Shown here piece after piece: positions 41,016-41,217 of a stretch of DNA of 41,217 nucleotides (position 1 is the stretch's first letter; each line of letters starts with the position of its first letter). The DNA comes from JALZDI01 sp965653225. GTDB taxonomy: Bacteria; Actinomycetota; Actinomycetes; Propionibacteriales; Nocardioidaceae. The DNA lies in NCBI GenBank assembly GCA_965653225.1, contig CBFGZI010000021.1:1-41217 (forward strand). Direction: 5' to 3'. A program made the translations under genes and the position numbers. The notes under the pieces were generated by a model. That model saw nothing but the letters and a program-made list of their open reading frames with translations. It did no database searches and had not been told where the DNA came from.

Positions 41016-41217
41016 GTCATCGTCCACGCGGTCCTTGGAGTCTGCGGAGCACTACAGCTGAGCCGGGCCAGCCGGTTCGTCTGTGCCTGGTCGCCCTCCA
41101 ATGGCCAGGCGTCGCCCTGTTCGCACTCCTCGCGCGATGTGTCGCCTTGGGTGGCGGGCACCGGCTGCGGTGCGTTCTGTCGGTTGCGTCACGCTCGCTG
41201 CGTCGGTCGACTGCGCT

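Noticed and set aside
40799..41161. 120-codon minus-strand frame at the right end
   Set aside because: Mostly antisense to the permease C-terminus; no family resemblance and no ribosome site seen.

Overview
This 41.2 kb window is very GC-rich, uses many GTG/TTG starts and packs genes into overlapping operons. It reads as the chromosome of an actinobacterium. Gene content and order match, from memory of that genome, the cholesterol-catabolism region of Mycobacterium tuberculosis (about Rv3504-Rv3565). The layout is not mycobacterial, so a soil actinobacterium outside Mycobacterium (for example a Nocardioides-like genus) is my guess; the genus cannot be fixed from sequence alone.

Left edge (1-1500): a tRNA-Thr(UGU) on the minus strand, a TetR-family regulator and a small SAM-dependent methyltransferase.

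Side-chain block (1500-21400), marked by six KstR-type operators (consensus TnnAACnnGTTnnA): fadE26-fadE27-fadD17; fadD19 with a nitronate-monooxygenase-like gene, divergent from echA19 and a hotdog thioesterase; a further fadD divergent from a small Trp-rich protein; an F420-type luciferase-like oxidoreductase divergent from two DUF35 proteins and the SCP2-thiolase genes ltp4 and ltp3; and cyp125 divergent from fadA5. Together these oxidise the sterol C26, activate the acid with CoA, and shorten the side chain. fadD19, ltp3 and ltp4 point to C24-branched plant sterols. Two secreted cell-surface proteins, a lipase and a PGRP-type amidase with a possible c-di-AMP riboswitch, sit inside this block.

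Ring C/D block (21400-38400), marked by two KstR2-type operators: two SDRs (Rv3548c and Rv3549c type) divergent from echA20-ipdA-ipdB-ipdC; then fadE30-ipdF-kstR2-fadA6 divergent from fadD3-[extra enoyl-CoA hydratase]-fadE31-fadE32-fadE33. These activate HIP (the C/D-ring propionate), open rings D and C, and beta-oxidise the products. A secreted metallo-beta-lactamase-fold protein has been inserted between ipdC and fadA6.

Right edge (38400-41217): a DinB-like protein and a fumarylacetoacetate-hydrolase-family enzyme, close enough to fadE33 to be operon tails, then an AI-2E-family membrane permease and about 200 bases with no gene that I can support.

Not seen in this window: kstR, the igr genes (chsE1/chsE2/chsH1/chsH2/ltp2) that follow cyp125 in M. 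tuberculosis, kstD/ksh/hsa ring A/B genes, and mce4. No CRISPR array, insertion sequence or phage gene was recognised.
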